DNA of 15,705 nt from Parabacteroides sp. GTDB taxonomy: Bacteria > Bacteroidota > Bacteroidia > Bacteroidales > Tannerellaceae. Below, piece after piece: positions 7,177 through 15,700 of this stretch. A program made the translations under genes and the position numbers. The DNA lies in assembly GCA_020026285.1 (NCBI GenBank), contig JAHHQS010000092.1, forward strand, positions 1 through 15,705. The letters run 5' to 3'. The notes beneath the pieces are model-generated. The model saw only the letters and a program-made list of their open reading frames with translations. It was not told the origin of the DNA and did no database searches. Position 1 is the stretch's first letter; the number at the start of each line of letters is the position of its first letter.

Positions 7177-7725
7177 TTATTCTTCACCAATAACATAAAT
7201 ATCCTTGAAAGCACGTCCTAAACCGTCGAAATCAAGTCCATGACCAACTATGAAAGCTGGAGGAATTTGTATACCCACATAATCCGGTTTTAAATCACAT
7301 TTCAGTGATTCAGGTTTGAAGAGCATTGTAGCCAGTTTCACTTCGGCAGCACCTTCTGCTTTCAGTTTCTCCATAACTGTCTTCATTGTGAATCCAGTAT
7401 CAATAATGTCTTCAATTAGGATAAGCTTACGGCCCTTTATGTTTTCTTTAATAGGCATGATCTCTTTTAGTATTCCTGTACTGTTGGTTCCTGAATAGGA
7501 GGAATACCTTGCAAAAGAAATTTCATAAGGACCATCCATTTCGTTCATCAGTTCTGAAGCAAAAGCATATGCTCCATTCAGGATACAAACGAAAAGAATA
7601 TCCTTATTATTGTCTTGGCTTATTTCAGCTTTAATCTGATTCGCAATTTTGACAACAGCCTCTTTTATGGCTTCGTAAGGAATATATAGTTTAAACTTTT
7701 TGCCTTTGAGTTCTATTTTGTCCAT
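7177..7725 (-). CDS. hpt: Hypoxanthine phosphoribosyltransferase
   Basis: Hpt salvages hypoxanthine, and usually guanine, to IMP and GMP using PRPP. The 182-residue protein has the type I phosphoribosyltransferase fold. The LNGAYAFASELM stretch carries the loop I region, LILIEDIIDTGFT is the PRPP-binding motif near 101-113, and the C-terminal GHGLDFDGLGRAFKDIYVIG closes the purine pocket. The ATG lies just after a Bacteroides-type -7 element. It is the first gene of the cluster hpt-adk-obg-pgeF and is divergent from nnr. Confidence 0.96.
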   Translation of the reverse strand: MDKIELKGKKFKLYIPYEAIKEAVVKIANQIKAEISQDNNKDILFVCILNGAYAFASELMNEMDGPYEISFARYSSYSGTNSTGILKEIMPIKENIKGRKLILIEDIIDTGFTMKTVMEKLKAEGAAEVKLATMLFKPESLKCDLKPDYVGIQIPPAFIVGHGLDFDGLGRAFKDIYVIGEE

Positions 7726-7744
7726 AGAAATTCTTATTGAATTG

Positions 7745-7769
7745 CAAAGTTACAATTTTTTCAAAGATA
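7745..7769 (-). promoter_or_regulatory. Likely hpt promoter, -7 elements
   Basis: The minus strand carries two full matches to TAnnTTTG: TATCTTTG (7762-7769) and TAACTTTG (7745-7752), the latter 19 bases before the hpt ATG. No good TTTG lies at the proper distance upstream of either, so the choice between them is open. Confidence 0.55.
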
Positions 7770-7845
7770 AATGGTATGCTTAAAAATTTTTTATGTTTAA
7801 AAGCTATATATGTTGTACTTAGATGTCTTTTCTTTAGGCTGAATT

Positions 7846-7876
7846 TTTGAAATACTTGTTATATTACTTAAATTTG
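7846..7876 (+). promoter_or_regulatory. Bacteroides-type promoter for nnr
   Basis: TTTG (7846-7849), a 19-base spacer, and TAAATTTG (7869-7876) match the Bacteroides primary sigma factor consensus exactly. Transcription should start near 7883, about 25 bases before the nnr ATG. Confidence 0.82.
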
Positions 7877-7907
7877 TCGCATATTAATTTGTAAGAAGTG
7901 TCGTGTC

Positions 7908-9419
7908 ATGTTAAAGATATTTGCAACAGAGAAGGTTAAGGATATAGATAAATATACAATTTTAAATACGCCTATAGCTCCGATAGATTTGGTAGAGGAA
8001 GCTGTTACAGCTTTTGTTAATGAGTTTAGAAACCATTATTCCAAATCACATCGGGTAATTGTTTTTGCAGGTCAGGGAAATAATGGGGCTGATGCTCTAG
8101 GTATTGCTCGTCAGTTGCTGGACGAATCATATAGGGTGGTAGTTTATCTGTTTAATCCGACCGGTTATTTAAGCCCTGAATGTGCTGAAAATAAGCGTCT
8201 CTTATTGAACATTGCTCAAGTGGAATTTACGGAAATCCGTGATAATTTTATTCCGCCTGTACTTTCTTCTCACGATATAGTTATTGATGGTTTGTTCGGT
8301 TCTGGATTGAACCGACCTTTGACTGGTGGTTTTGCCGGATTAGTTAAATATATTAATAGTACACCGGCCGAGGTTGTTGCTGTTGATATTCCTTCCGGTT
8401 TATTTGGTGAAGATAATAGAGAAAACGATAAGGATTGTATCATTCAGGCAAAGAAAACATATACATTTAATTTCCCTAAGCTTTCATTCTTAATGCCAGA
8501 AAATGAAGCCTATGTAGGGGAGTGGAAAGTCTTGAATATCAATGTGCATCCAAAAGTAGTGATGGATACACCGACCAATTATTTCATGGTAACGGAAGAA
8601 GATATTGCCTGTGTCTTTCAACCTCGTAAACGATTTACGCATAAGGGAACTTATGGTCATGCTCTATTGGTTGCCGGAAGTCGTGGTAAGCTGGGAGCTG
8701 CTCAATTATCGGCAAAAGCATGTATGCGTAGTGGGGTAGGGTTATTGACTACTCACATTCCTAAATGTGGAGAGTTCGTTTTTCAAACAGCATTGCCGGA
8801 AGTGATGGTTGATTTGGATAAGCATGAAGATTATTTCACGGTGTCACCTAATATTGATAATTATTCTGCTATTGGTGTTGGTCCTGGTTTAGGACAACAG
8901 ATTGAATCAGCTATCGCATTAGATGAATTGATGTCATCGGTTTCAAAACCGGTCGTTTTGGATGCAGATGCCTTGAATCTGATTGCAGCGAATAAAGATA
9001 TATTGAAGAAAGTTCCAACAAGAAGTATTATGACTCCTCATCCGAAGGAATTTGATCGTTTGGTAGGTACAAGTAATTCCGCATATGAAAGATTGCAGAA
9101 AGCACGTGAATTTGCAAAAGAACATCGTCTTTGTATTGTATTGAAGGATGCATATACAGCGGTATGCACGGCCGAAGGTAATGTATATTATAATGTATGT
9201 GGTAATCCGGGTATGGCAACAGCTGGAAGCGGAGATGTCCTTACCGGTGTTATCCTGGGGTTGTTAGCTCAGGGTTATGAACCGGAAACAGCTTGTGTTG
9301 CGGGTGTCTTCTTGCACGGAACTGCCGGGGATCTGGCTGCAGCACAATGGGGTGAACGAAGCATTATTGCAAGCGATTTAATAGAATCTTTAGGGCTTGC
9401 GTTCAAACAAGTAATTTGA
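7908..9419 (+). CDS. nnr: Bifunctional NAD(P)H-hydrate repair enzyme (epimerase plus dehydratase)
   Basis: The enzyme repairs hydrated NADH and NADPH. An N-terminal epimerase domain (about 1-215) interconverts R and S forms, and a C-terminal ADP- or ATP-dependent dehydratase (about 225-503) restores the cofactor. Epimerase signs are GQGNNGADALG (55-65), DGLFG (127-131) and DIPSG (160-164). Dehydratase signs are KGTYGHALLVAGS (246-258), DADAL (352-356), TPHPKE (376-381) and NPGMATAGSGDVLTG (433-447), with the catalytic aspartate at 443. Where relatives usually read LKG before the nucleotide loop, this protein has LKD (412-414). It is the only intact protein gene on the plus strand, divergent from hpt, convergent with rplI, and the length is normal for the fused form. 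Confidence 0.96.
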   Translation: MLKIFATEKVKDIDKYTILNTPIAPIDLVEEAVTAFVNEFRNHYSKSHRVIVFAGQGNNGADALGIARQLLDESYRVVVYLFNPTGYLSPECAENKRLLLNIAQVEFTEIRDNFIPPVLSSHDIVIDGLFGSGLNRPLTGGFAGLVKYINSTPAEVVAVDIPSGLFGEDNRENDKDCIIQAKKTYTFNFPKLSFLMPENEAYVGEWKVLNINVHPKVVMDTPTNYFMVTEEDIACVFQPRKRFTHKGTYGHALLVAGSRGKLGAAQLSAKACMRSGVGLLTTHIPKCGEFVFQTALPEVMVDLDKHEDYFTVSPNIDNYSAIGVGPGLGQQIESAIALDELMSSVSKPVVLDADALNLIAANKDILKKVPTRSIMTPHPKEFDRLVGTSNSAYERLQKAREFAKEHRLCIVLKDAYTAVCTAEGNVYYNVCGNPGMATAGSGDVLTGVILGLLAQGYEPETACVAGVFLHGTAGDLAAAQWGERSIIASDLIESLGLAFKQVI

Positions 9420-9444
9420 TACTTTCAGATTTTATAGAATAATT

Positions 9445-9470
9445 ATTCCCTTTCAGTGGTGGAAGGGAAT
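9445..9470 (+). repeat. Hairpin after nnr
   Basis: ATTCCCTT (9445-9452) pairs perfectly with AAGGGAAT (9463-9470) around a ten-base loop, starting 25 bases after the nnr stop. A residues, not T, follow on the plus strand, so alone it is not a standard terminator. It may protect the 3' end of nnr mRNA together with the terminator next to it. Confidence 0.55.
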
Positions 9471-9505
9471 AAAAAAAGGATAACGAATTTCGTTATCCTT
9501 TTTTA
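9471..9505. terminator. Bidirectional terminator between nnr and rplI
   Basis: GGATAACGA (9478-9486) pairs with TCGTTATCC (9490-9498), flanked by seven A on the left and six T on the right, so a T tract follows the hairpin in both directions. It serves convergent nnr (+) and rplI (-). Confidence 0.92.
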
Positions 9506-9531
9506 TGTTTTATATCTATATATAAATAGAA

Positions 9532-9975
9532 TTATTCAGAAACTACAGTGAAAGGAACTTCAACTGAAACTTCCTTGTGTAATTTGATAGTAGCTTTGTA
9601 TTCGCCAACTTCTTTAACTGATTCTTTAATATAGATGATTTTACGATCAACTTCGTAACCTAACTTAGCTAATTCTTCAGCAATCTGAATGTTGTTAACA
9701 GAACCAAAGATAGTACCTGTTGAACTTGTTTTAGCACCGATAGTCAAAGTAACGTCTTTCAATTTAGCAGCCAATTCTTCAGCATCAGCTTTGATTTTAG
9801 CCAATTTGTGAGCACGTTGTTTCAAATCTTCAGCTAAAACTTTTCTTGCAGATTCAGATGCGATAACTGCTTTACCCGTGGGGATTAGAAAGTTACGTCC
9901 GTAACCAGCTTTAACAGTTACGATATCGTCTTTGTAACCTAAATTGATTACATCTTCTTTCAAAATAACTTGCAT
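9532..9975 (-). CDS. rplI: Large subunit ribosomal protein bL9
   Basis: bL9 spans the base of the L1 stalk and affects frame maintenance. The 147-residue protein has the typical N-terminal domain with [20 protein letters not shown] (13-32), a long connecting helix rich in lysine and alanine, and a C-terminal beta-rich domain ([17 protein letters not shown]). It is the last gene of rpsF-rpsR-rplI. A strong Shine-Dalgarno-like GAGGAG stands 7 bases before the ATG, in a 21-base gap after rpsR. The bidirectional terminator follows. Confidence 0.97.
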   Translation of the reverse strand: MQVILKEDVINLGYKDDIVTVKAGYGRNFLIPTGKAVIASESARKVLAEDLKQRAHKLAKIKADAEELAAKLKDVTLTIGAKTSSTGTIFGSVNNIQIAEELAKLGYEVDRKIIYIKESVKEVGEYKATIKLHKEVSVEVPFTVVSE

Positions 9976-9996
9976 ATTCTGTCTCCTCTTTTATTA

Positions 9997-10266
9997 TTAT
10001 TTCATCAAATCAGTTACGTATGGAAGCAATGCTAAGTGACGAGCACGTTTAACAGCCTGAGCAATACGGCGCTGGAATTTTAAAGATGTACCTGTGATAC
10101 GACGAGGTAAGATTTTACCTTGTTCATTCAAGAATTTCTTCAAGAATTCAGGATCTTTATAATCGATATATTTGATACCGTTCTTTTTGAAACGGCAATA
10201 TTTCTTCTTTTTAACGTCAACTGAAGGTGGAGTCAAATATCTAATTTCTGATTGAGTTGCTGCCAT
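9997..10266 (-). CDS. rpsR: Small subunit ribosomal protein bS18
   Basis: bS18 pairs with bS6 on the platform of the 30S subunit. The 89-residue protein carries [20 protein letters not shown] and the conserved [20 protein letters not shown] helix. It has a single cysteine, so it lacks a zinc site. The start ATG (10264-10266) lies only 2 bases after the rpsF stop, and AAAGGAGAA within the last codons of rpsF serves as a well-spaced Shine-Dalgarno sequence 8 bases away. Confidence 0.97.
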   Translation of the reverse strand: MAATQSEIRYLTPPSVDVKKKKYCRFKKNGIKYIDYKDPEFLKKFLNEQGKILPRRITGTSLKFQRRIAQAVKRARHLALLPYVTDLMK

Positions 10267-10268
10267 GA

Positions 10269-10622
10269 TTAATTCTCCTTTACTGTTTCTTTAGATGATT
10301 TCAAATTTCTTCTCTTTGCTGCGTATTCTGCTGCATATTTATCCTGACGGAATGTTAAGAAGCGAAGTACGCGTTCGTCACGACGGAAGTTTACTTCCAA
10401 AGTTGCGATTGTAGCTGGATTTGCTTTGAACTCGATCAGCTGATAGAAACCAGTTGATTTCTTGTCAATAGGATATGCCAATTTGCGCAATCCCCAGTTT
10501 TCTTCATTCACAATTTCAGCACCTTCTTCTTTCAAGATACCTGTGAATTTTTCTACCGCTTCCTTCATCTGTGCGTCAGATAAAACGGGAGTTAAAATGA
10601 AAACGGTTTCGTAATTATTCAT
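10269..10622 (-). CDS. rpsF: Small subunit ribosomal protein bS6
   Basis: bS6 binds bS18 and helix 22-23 of 16S rRNA. The 117-residue protein starts [20 protein letters not shown] and has the bS6 core ([20 protein letters not shown]) followed by [12 protein letters not shown] and a basic tail. It heads the operon behind a consensus promoter. Unlike rpsR and rplI, no Shine-Dalgarno sequence is seen before its ATG. No ssb gene lies between rpsF and rpsR, in contrast to many Firmicutes. Confidence 0.97.
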   Translation of the reverse strand: MNNYETVFILTPVLSDAQMKEAVEKFTGILKEEGAEIVNEENWGLRKLAYPIDKKSTGFYQLIEFKANPATIATLEVNFRRDERVLRFLTFRQDKYAAEYAAKRRNLKSSKETVKEN

Positions 10623-10664
10623 ACAATACTGTTTTTAATAATGTTGTTAATATTTTTAGCGCTG

Positions 10665-10695
10665 CAAATGTACGAACTTTTTTATATTCAGCAAA
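10665..10695 (-). promoter_or_regulatory. Bacteroides-type promoter for rpsF-rpsR-rplI
   Basis: On the minus strand TTTG (10692-10695), a 19-base spacer, and TACATTTG (10665-10672) match the consensus exactly. Transcription should begin near 10659, giving a leader of about 37 AT-rich bases. I see no clear bS6:bS18-binding stem in it. Confidence 0.83.
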
Positions 10696-10779
10696 ATATA
10701 TTGGTTTATTTTCTTTAAATAAGTTTGTTGTCGATATTTATCTATCGAAAATAGTCAGATTCTTGTTGGATAGGTAAAA

Positions 10780-10809
10780 GAAAAGGTGTTCCTGTAGAGA
10801 AACACCTTT
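10780..10809 (-). terminator. Terminator after susD
   Basis: AAAGGTGTT (10782-10790) pairs with AACACCTTT (10801-10809) around a ten-base loop. On the minus strand CTTTTCTTTTACC follows, a T-rich but interrupted tract. It lies 26 bases after the susD stop and separates the SusCD transcript from the ribosomal operon promoter. Confidence 0.8.
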
Positions 10810-10835
10810 CCTTTTAAAGTATATCAATTAAAGAA

Positions 10836-12407
10836 TTAATTAATCTGATAACCTGGGTTCTGAACCAATTTAGGATTACGCTGAATTTCGTTCAAAGAAA
10901 TAGGCCATAACAAGTCTGATTCAGTGATTGTAGCACCAGAAGCATTCTTGGCTCCTACTAAGTCAACGAAAGTAACTTTACCTTTTTCAGTTTCTGAAAC
11001 TACAGGGTATTTCTTTGTACGTAAGCAATCTTCCCAAATCTTGAATTCTAATGGGAATTCACGTAAACGTTCTGTCCAGCAAGCTTCGATGAAAGCTTGT
11101 TTACCTAATTTCTGAAGATCAGCAGCAATAGCTTTTGCTGTTTTGCCACTCATGTTAGCACGAGCCTGAACCTGAGCCAGGTAGTTCGCAGCTTCAGCTG
11201 TTACACCATCTGTTTGAGCGATAGCTTCAGCAGCATCCAATAAGGCTTCAGCAAAACGATATAAATCGCGGTCTTTAGTTCCGTGACCTGTTTCTAATAC
11301 AGCTTTTTCATCAGCATAGAACCAACAGCCAGCAACTTCTTTAGATTCCCAGACTTTACCATTTTTAGGATTTGTATACTTCCAGTGGAAGAACTGATTT
11401 GGCTGAATACGTAAGTCATTAGCTTCGTAGATATTCAAGAATCTGTTGTTAGGTCCGTAAGGACGTTCGAAAATTGAATATGTGTTGAATACAGCTGTAG
11501 CCGAAGAACTGAAAGCTGTAGCAGGCCACCAACCAGAATCGCTGATGGTTTCATTATATTCATATGAATAGATTGATTCATCCAAGCCGTCAGTTGTACG
11601 AATTTTGTTGAAAGCACTATTCATATTCATGTCATCATTCTGTGTCAATGCATGTCCTGAGTTAAGAACAATTTTAACAGATTCTTTTGCTTCAGCATAT
11701 TTTCCTTGCTGCATATAAACATCAGTCAACATCATAGCTGCAGCATATTTAGAAATACGATAGCTGTTGCTATAGAATTTCTTAGCAGGCAAAACGTTTA
11801 CAGCTTCTTTTAAATCTGATTCAATAAGTTCGTAAACCTTAGCAACTTCAGTACGTTCCAGATACATATTTTTCATTGATTCGTATGGTTCTGTTGATAG
11901 AGGAACTGCACCGAAAGTTTTAACCAATACGAAATAATTGTATGCACGGAAGAATTTGGCCTGAGCGATAAGGTTCTTTGAATTTTCTTCATTCATCTGG
12001 ATAGTAGGAATGTATTTGATAGCGCCATTAGCTACGTTAATAGCTTTGTAGCAGTCATCCCATACACCATCAACTGTTTGAGAAACAGTCATTGTGTTCT
12101 GCTGACGAGTTAATTCGCGAGCATACTTACAAGCCAGTTCCTGTCCTTCGTATCCGTTGCTGAAATAACCAGTCAACATACCATTTAATGAAGCGAACGG
12201 GCCTAAATAAACACCTGTAATGGCGTATTGATTTGGAGCTCCAACACGATACAGATAGTTGATATTTGATTCAGCCTGTGCTTCTGTTTTATAGAAAGCT
12301 CCTGCTGTTAATGAAGATTTTGGATCTTCATCCAAAAAGTCACTACAAGCCGTAAAGCTCATCAAGCTGGCACATGCGATTGTAGCGATTGTCAATATAT
12401 TTTTCAT
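10836..12407 (-). CDS. SusD/RagB-family outer-membrane lipoprotein
   Basis: SusD-like proteins are surface lipoproteins that bind the nutrient and form a lid over the partner SusC-like channel. The 523-residue protein begins with a lipoprotein signal peptide ending in the lipobox SFTAC, with C21 as the lipidated residue, then SDFLDEDPKS, typical of the family N terminus. Helical TPR-like stretches such as AKFFRAYNYFVLVKTFGAVP and ISKYAAAMMLTDVYMQQGKY follow. The end matches the family as well: RLREFPLEFKIWEDCLR and WPISLNEIQRNPKLVQNPGY. It lies 27 bases after the susC-like gene and is certainly co-transcribed. The substrate cannot be told from sequence: no glycoside hydrolase, sulfatase or peptidase adjoins it here. 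Confidence 0.95.
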   Translation of the reverse strand: MKNILTIATIACASLMSFTACSDFLDEDPKSSLTAGAFYKTEAQAESNINYLYRVGAPNQYAITGVYLGPFASLNGMLTGYFSNGYEGQELACKYARELTRQQNTMTVSQTVDGVWDDCYKAINVANGAIKYIPTIQMNEENSKNLIAQAKFFRAYNYFVLVKTFGAVPLSTEPYESMKNMYLERTEVAKVYELIESDLKEAVNVLPAKKFYSNSYRISKYAAAMMLTDVYMQQGKYAEAKESVKIVLNSGHALTQNDDMNMNSAFNKIRTTDGLDESIYSYEYNETISDSGWWPATAFSSSATAVFNTYSIFERPYGPNNRFLNIYEANDLRIQPNQFFHWKYTNPKNGKVWESKEVAGCWFYADEKAVLETGHGTKDRDLYRFAEALLDAAEAIAQTDGVTAEAANYLAQVQARANMSGKTAKAIAADLQKLGKQAFIEACWTERLREFPLEFKIWEDCLRTKKYPVVSETEKGKVTFVDLVGAKNASGATITESDLLWPISLNEIQRNPKLVQNPGYQIN

Positions 12408-12434
12408 TGTTCTAAATCGAAATTACCGAATTAA

Positions 12435-15400
12435 TTAAAATGTTACGTTTACACCGAATGTATAAGTTGTAGCTCTTGGATAAGCGAAGAATGTCATGTT
12501 CTGACCAAACTTGTTATCACCTTGAGATGTTGCTTCAGGATCGAATCCATTGAAATCTTTAGCTGTGATAGTAAACAAGTTGTTGGCACTTGCATAAACA
12601 CGCAAACCTGATAAGCCTAATGATTTAATGCATTCTGGAGTAAATGTATAACCTAACTGCAACATGTTCATACGTAAGTAAGAACCATTTGCAATCCACT
12701 GAGAGTCGATAGTTGTATCCTGACCTGCATGACCGCCGTTAGCCAAGTAAATAGCCTGCTGCATTGTGTTAGGATTTGTACCATTGTATGCGTCATACAA
12801 GATGTTTGACAAACCATTGGTAATACCAAAACGGTCATAAGTTGAATGGTAGAATTGCTGCATTGTTTCAACACCCCAAACGAACTGTAGATCCATTGTC
12901 AAATCAAAGTTTCTGTATGAGAAGTTGTTGATCCAGCTACCAGTCCAGTCTGGCATACCTTTACCAATAATTTCTTTCTTTTCAGAACGTTTTGCACGAC
13001 CAATCTGGTTCTTTTCACATTTGCCATTTGCAAAATCTTCTTCAGTATAAACACCATAACGTCTGTAACCGTAGAAAGCACTCATGTTTTCGCCTACACG
13101 CAAGATACTTTCAGATCCTCCAACCCAATGGTTCATTTCGATATCTTCGTCATTTTCACCTAAGTGAAGAATCTTGTTCTTGTTATAGTTCAAGTTGATT
13201 GTTGAAGTCCAGTTGAAATCTTTACCCTGAACAGGACGAGCAGTAACCATCAAGTCCATACCTTGGTTACGTACAGAACCAATGTTCTTGAAGATTGTGT
13301 GGAAACCTGTAGAGTGAGGAATAGGACAGTCTAGCAACAAGTCGGTAGTTTTCTTGTTATAGTAAGCAATATCAAAAGATAAGCGATTCTGCCATAAACC
13401 TAATTCGATACCAGCATCAAACTGACCTGTCTTTTCCCATTTCAAATCAGGGTTAGCCATTGAGCTAATATATGAAAATGGCAGACGTGCATTGTTCATT
13501 AATAGAGTACCTGAAGATACGCGAGCTAAAGAACGGTAGATATCAATTTCAGAGTTACCTGTCAGACCGTAGCTGGTATGTAATTTCAAGTTGCTGATAG
13601 TATTGTTGTCTTTCAAGAAATCTTCCTGAGAGATATTCCAAGCCAAACCTGCAGAGGGGAAGAATGCATATTTGTTGTTTTCACCAAACTTAGAAGAACC
13701 ATCGACACGAGCTGTAACAGTAGCTGAGTAACGATCTTTATAAGTATAAGCCAAACGCAAGAAATATGAGTTCATTGCCCAACGGCCATATGAAGACTGT
13801 GGAGATTCTGGAATAGTACCAGCACCCATATTGTTATCTTCAAAAAAGTCATCTCCGAAACCTTTTGTTACAGACTGGTTGTATTTTTCAATACGTTCCT
13901 GCCAAGACAAACCGGCCATTGCATTGATACGATGATCTTCCATTGTCTTGTTGTAAGTCAAATAAGTTTCTTCCTGCCAATAAAGAGTATTCCAGTTTTC
14001 AAATTCTGCATGACCATCTGGTTTAGAGATGTTGTTCAATTCTTTTGAAGAATAACCTCTATAATTGATGTTATGGTTATCAATACCTAACTGAGTCTTC
14101 AAATCCAAACCTTCTAACAAATGGAATGTAAATGCAGCATTTCCGAAGATCTGTGTATTATATTTCATTTGTTTTCTCTGATTCAAAATCATTACAGGGT
14201 TAGCCATACCTTCGAAACCGAATGAATCACCCATTGTAGATGAAGTTGATGTTGTGTATTTTCCATATTGGTCGCGTACTGGCATCCAAGGAAGCATTTC
14301 AATCATTGTACGACGAGCTTCCTGTCCACCACCTGTTTCAGGAGTGTAACGGCCCCAAGTATGGTTTACTAATACGTTAACTGCTGTAGACAACCATGGA
14401 GTCGGATTTGCATCGTAAGTCATCTTAGCATTAATACGTTTGTTATATGTATTGATTACGATACCCTGCTGATCTGTATAGTTCAAGAAAGCACCAACTG
14501 ATGAGTTCTTGCCACCTTGCTGAATATTGATCTGGTGGTTATGAGATACAGATGTTCTAGTTGATTCATCCTGCCAGTTTGTATCGTAAATAGGTTTTCC
14601 GTTAGCGAAGAACTGAGTATCAGTGAACCAGTCTGCTGGATTCAAAGACCAGTTTTTACCTTGCCATTTGTTTTCATTTTCCAAACCGATCATGAAAGCA
14701 TCGCACCATTCTTGAGCAGTCAAGACATCCATTTTTCTTGCGATGTGGCTTGCACTTACAGAACCTTGGTAACTGATTTTTGTGCCTTCATCTTTATTAC
14801 CACGTTTTGTTGTAACCATGATAACACCATTTGCACCACGAGCACCATAGATTGCTGCAGCAGAAGCATCTTTCAATACTTCCATAGATTCGATATCGTT
14901 AGGGTTAACCAATTCGAAGTTTTCCATAACAACACCATCAACTACATACAATGGGTTTGAAGATGCATTGATTGTAGCCATACCACGAATAACAACACGG
15001 TTGCTGTATGCACCAGGCTGGCTAGAGTTTGAGAAGATGTTAACACCTGAAACTTTACCACGTAAGTTATCAATAGCACTAAAGTTTTGATTTTTTGTCA
15101 AGTCGTCACCTTTAGCAACACTTACAGATCCTGTTACGTCTGATTTACGCATCACACCGTAACCGACAACTACAAGTTCATCAAGAGATTGAGAATCTTC
15201 TTTCATCTTGATATCAAAAGAAGATTTGTTACCAACAGTGATTTCTTGAGTCATATAACCTATGTAAGAAATCTGTAATGTAGCATTTGCTGGAACTTCC
15301 AAAGTGAATTTACCATCAAAATCTGTAATGGTACCATTAGTGGTTCCCTTTACTACTACATTTGCACCAATAATTGGTTCATCAGCTGCATCAACAACAG

Positions 15401-15560
15401 TACCAGTTACTGTTTTTGACTGTAGAGTTTCATGAATAGACAAGTTGTCATTAGCTAGAACATCTGATGCCATAGCTGGGATAGCCATAGCAGAAAATGC
15501 TGTCGCTAAAAGGCAAGCTGAAAATTTCATGGAATTCTGAAAAATCAACTCTTTTCTCAT
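12435..15560 (-). CDS. SusC/RagA-family TonB-dependent transporter
   Basis: This outer-membrane channel imports a large nutrient with energy from TonB. The 1041-residue protein has a signal peptide ending near AMASD (about residue 32), a carboxypeptidase-like beta-sandwich (about 50-119, with GTVVDAADEPIIGANVVVKG), a TonB-box-like stretch ESLDEVVV-type (here QSLDELVVVGYG, 124-135), and a plug domain (about 136-255). The plug holds the hallmarks LYVVDG (204-209) and ESMEVLKDASAAAIYGARGA (224-243). A 22-strand-type barrel follows and ends in an aromatic-terminated strand, TFGVNVTF. No extra N-terminal signalling domain for an anti-sigma factor is seen. Two starts are possible, 15560 and an ATG ten codons later; the first is preceded by AAAGGA. 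Confidence 0.96.
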   Translation of the reverse strand: MRKELIFQNSMKFSACLLATAFSAMAIPAMASDVLANDNLSIHETLQSKTVTGTVVDAADEPIIGANVVVKGTTNGTITDFDGKFTLEVPANATLQISYIGYMTQEITVGNKSSFDIKMKEDSQSLDELVVVGYGVMRKSDVTGSVSVAKGDDLTKNQNFSAIDNLRGKVSGVNIFSNSSQPGAYSNRVVIRGMATINASSNPLYVVDGVVMENFELVNPNDIESMEVLKDASAAAIYGARGANGVIMVTTKRGNKDEGTKISYQGSVSASHIARKMDVLTAQEWCDAFMIGLENENKWQGKNWSLNPADWFTDTQFFANGKPIYDTNWQDESTRTSVSHNHQINIQQGGKNSSVGAFLNYTDQQGIVINTYNKRINAKMTYDANPTPWLSTAVNVLVNHTWGRYTPETGGGQEARRTMIEMLPWMPVRDQYGKYTTSTSSTMGDSFGFEGMANPVMILNQRKQMKYNTQIFGNAAFTFHLLEGLDLKTQLGIDNHNINYRGYSSKELNNISKPDGHAEFENWNTLYWQEETYLTYNKTMEDHRINAMAGLSWQERIEKYNQSVTKGFGDDFFEDNNMGAGTIPESPQSSYGRWAMNSYFLRLAYTYKDRYSATVTARVDGSSKFGENNKYAFFPSAGLAWNISQEDFLKDNNTISNLKLHTSYGLTGNSEIDIYRSLARVSSGTLLMNNARLPFSYISSMANPDLKWEKTGQFDAGIELGLWQNRLSFDIAYYNKKTTDLLLDCPIPHSTGFHTIFKNIGSVRNQGMDLMVTARPVQGKDFNWTSTINLNYNKNKILHLGENDEDIEMNHWVGGSESILRVGENMSAFYGYRRYGVYTEEDFANGKCEKNQIGRAKRSEKKEIIGKGMPDWTGSWINNFSYRNFDLTMDLQFVWGVETMQQFYHSTYDRFGITNGLSNILYDAYNGTNPNTMQQAIYLANGGHAGQDTTIDSQWIANGSYLRMNMLQLGYTFTPECIKSLGLSGLRVYASANNLFTITAKDFNGFDPEATSQGDNKFGQNMTFFAYPRATTYTFGVNVTF

Positions 15561-15574
15561 TTTTCCTTTGTTTT

Positions 15575-15603
15575 GATTGAAAATTTTAATGTAAATTTTC
15601 TAA
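15575..15603 (-). repeat. Hairpin in the susC-like leader
   Basis: On the minus strand GAAAATTT and AAATTTTC, separated by a six-base ACATTA loop, form a perfect eight-base hairpin located shortly before the AAAGGA and ATG of the susC-like gene. It is AT-only except for the closing G-C pair, so the stem is weak. It could influence translation start or be chance in AT-rich DNA. Confidence 0.35.
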
Positions 15604-15692
15604 CTATATGTATTTAGTTAAAATCTGTTTTTATCGTTTATGTTATATATAAATGTTTTGAAACACAATTTCACAACATTTTTTTTCGGCCG

Positions 15693-15700
15693 CAAATATA
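15693..15700 (-). promoter_or_regulatory. Likely -7 element of the susC-like operon promoter
   Basis: TATATTTG on the minus strand fits TAnnTTTG. The matching -33 element would fall past the window edge, so the promoter cannot be completed. If real, the leader is about 125 bases, as is common for susC-type genes, and AT-rich. Confidence 0.55.

Noticed and set aside
14661..14960. Plus-strand frame of 99 codons within the susC-like gene
   Set aside because: It is antisense to the strongly conserved plug domain and has no start site or recognisable product.
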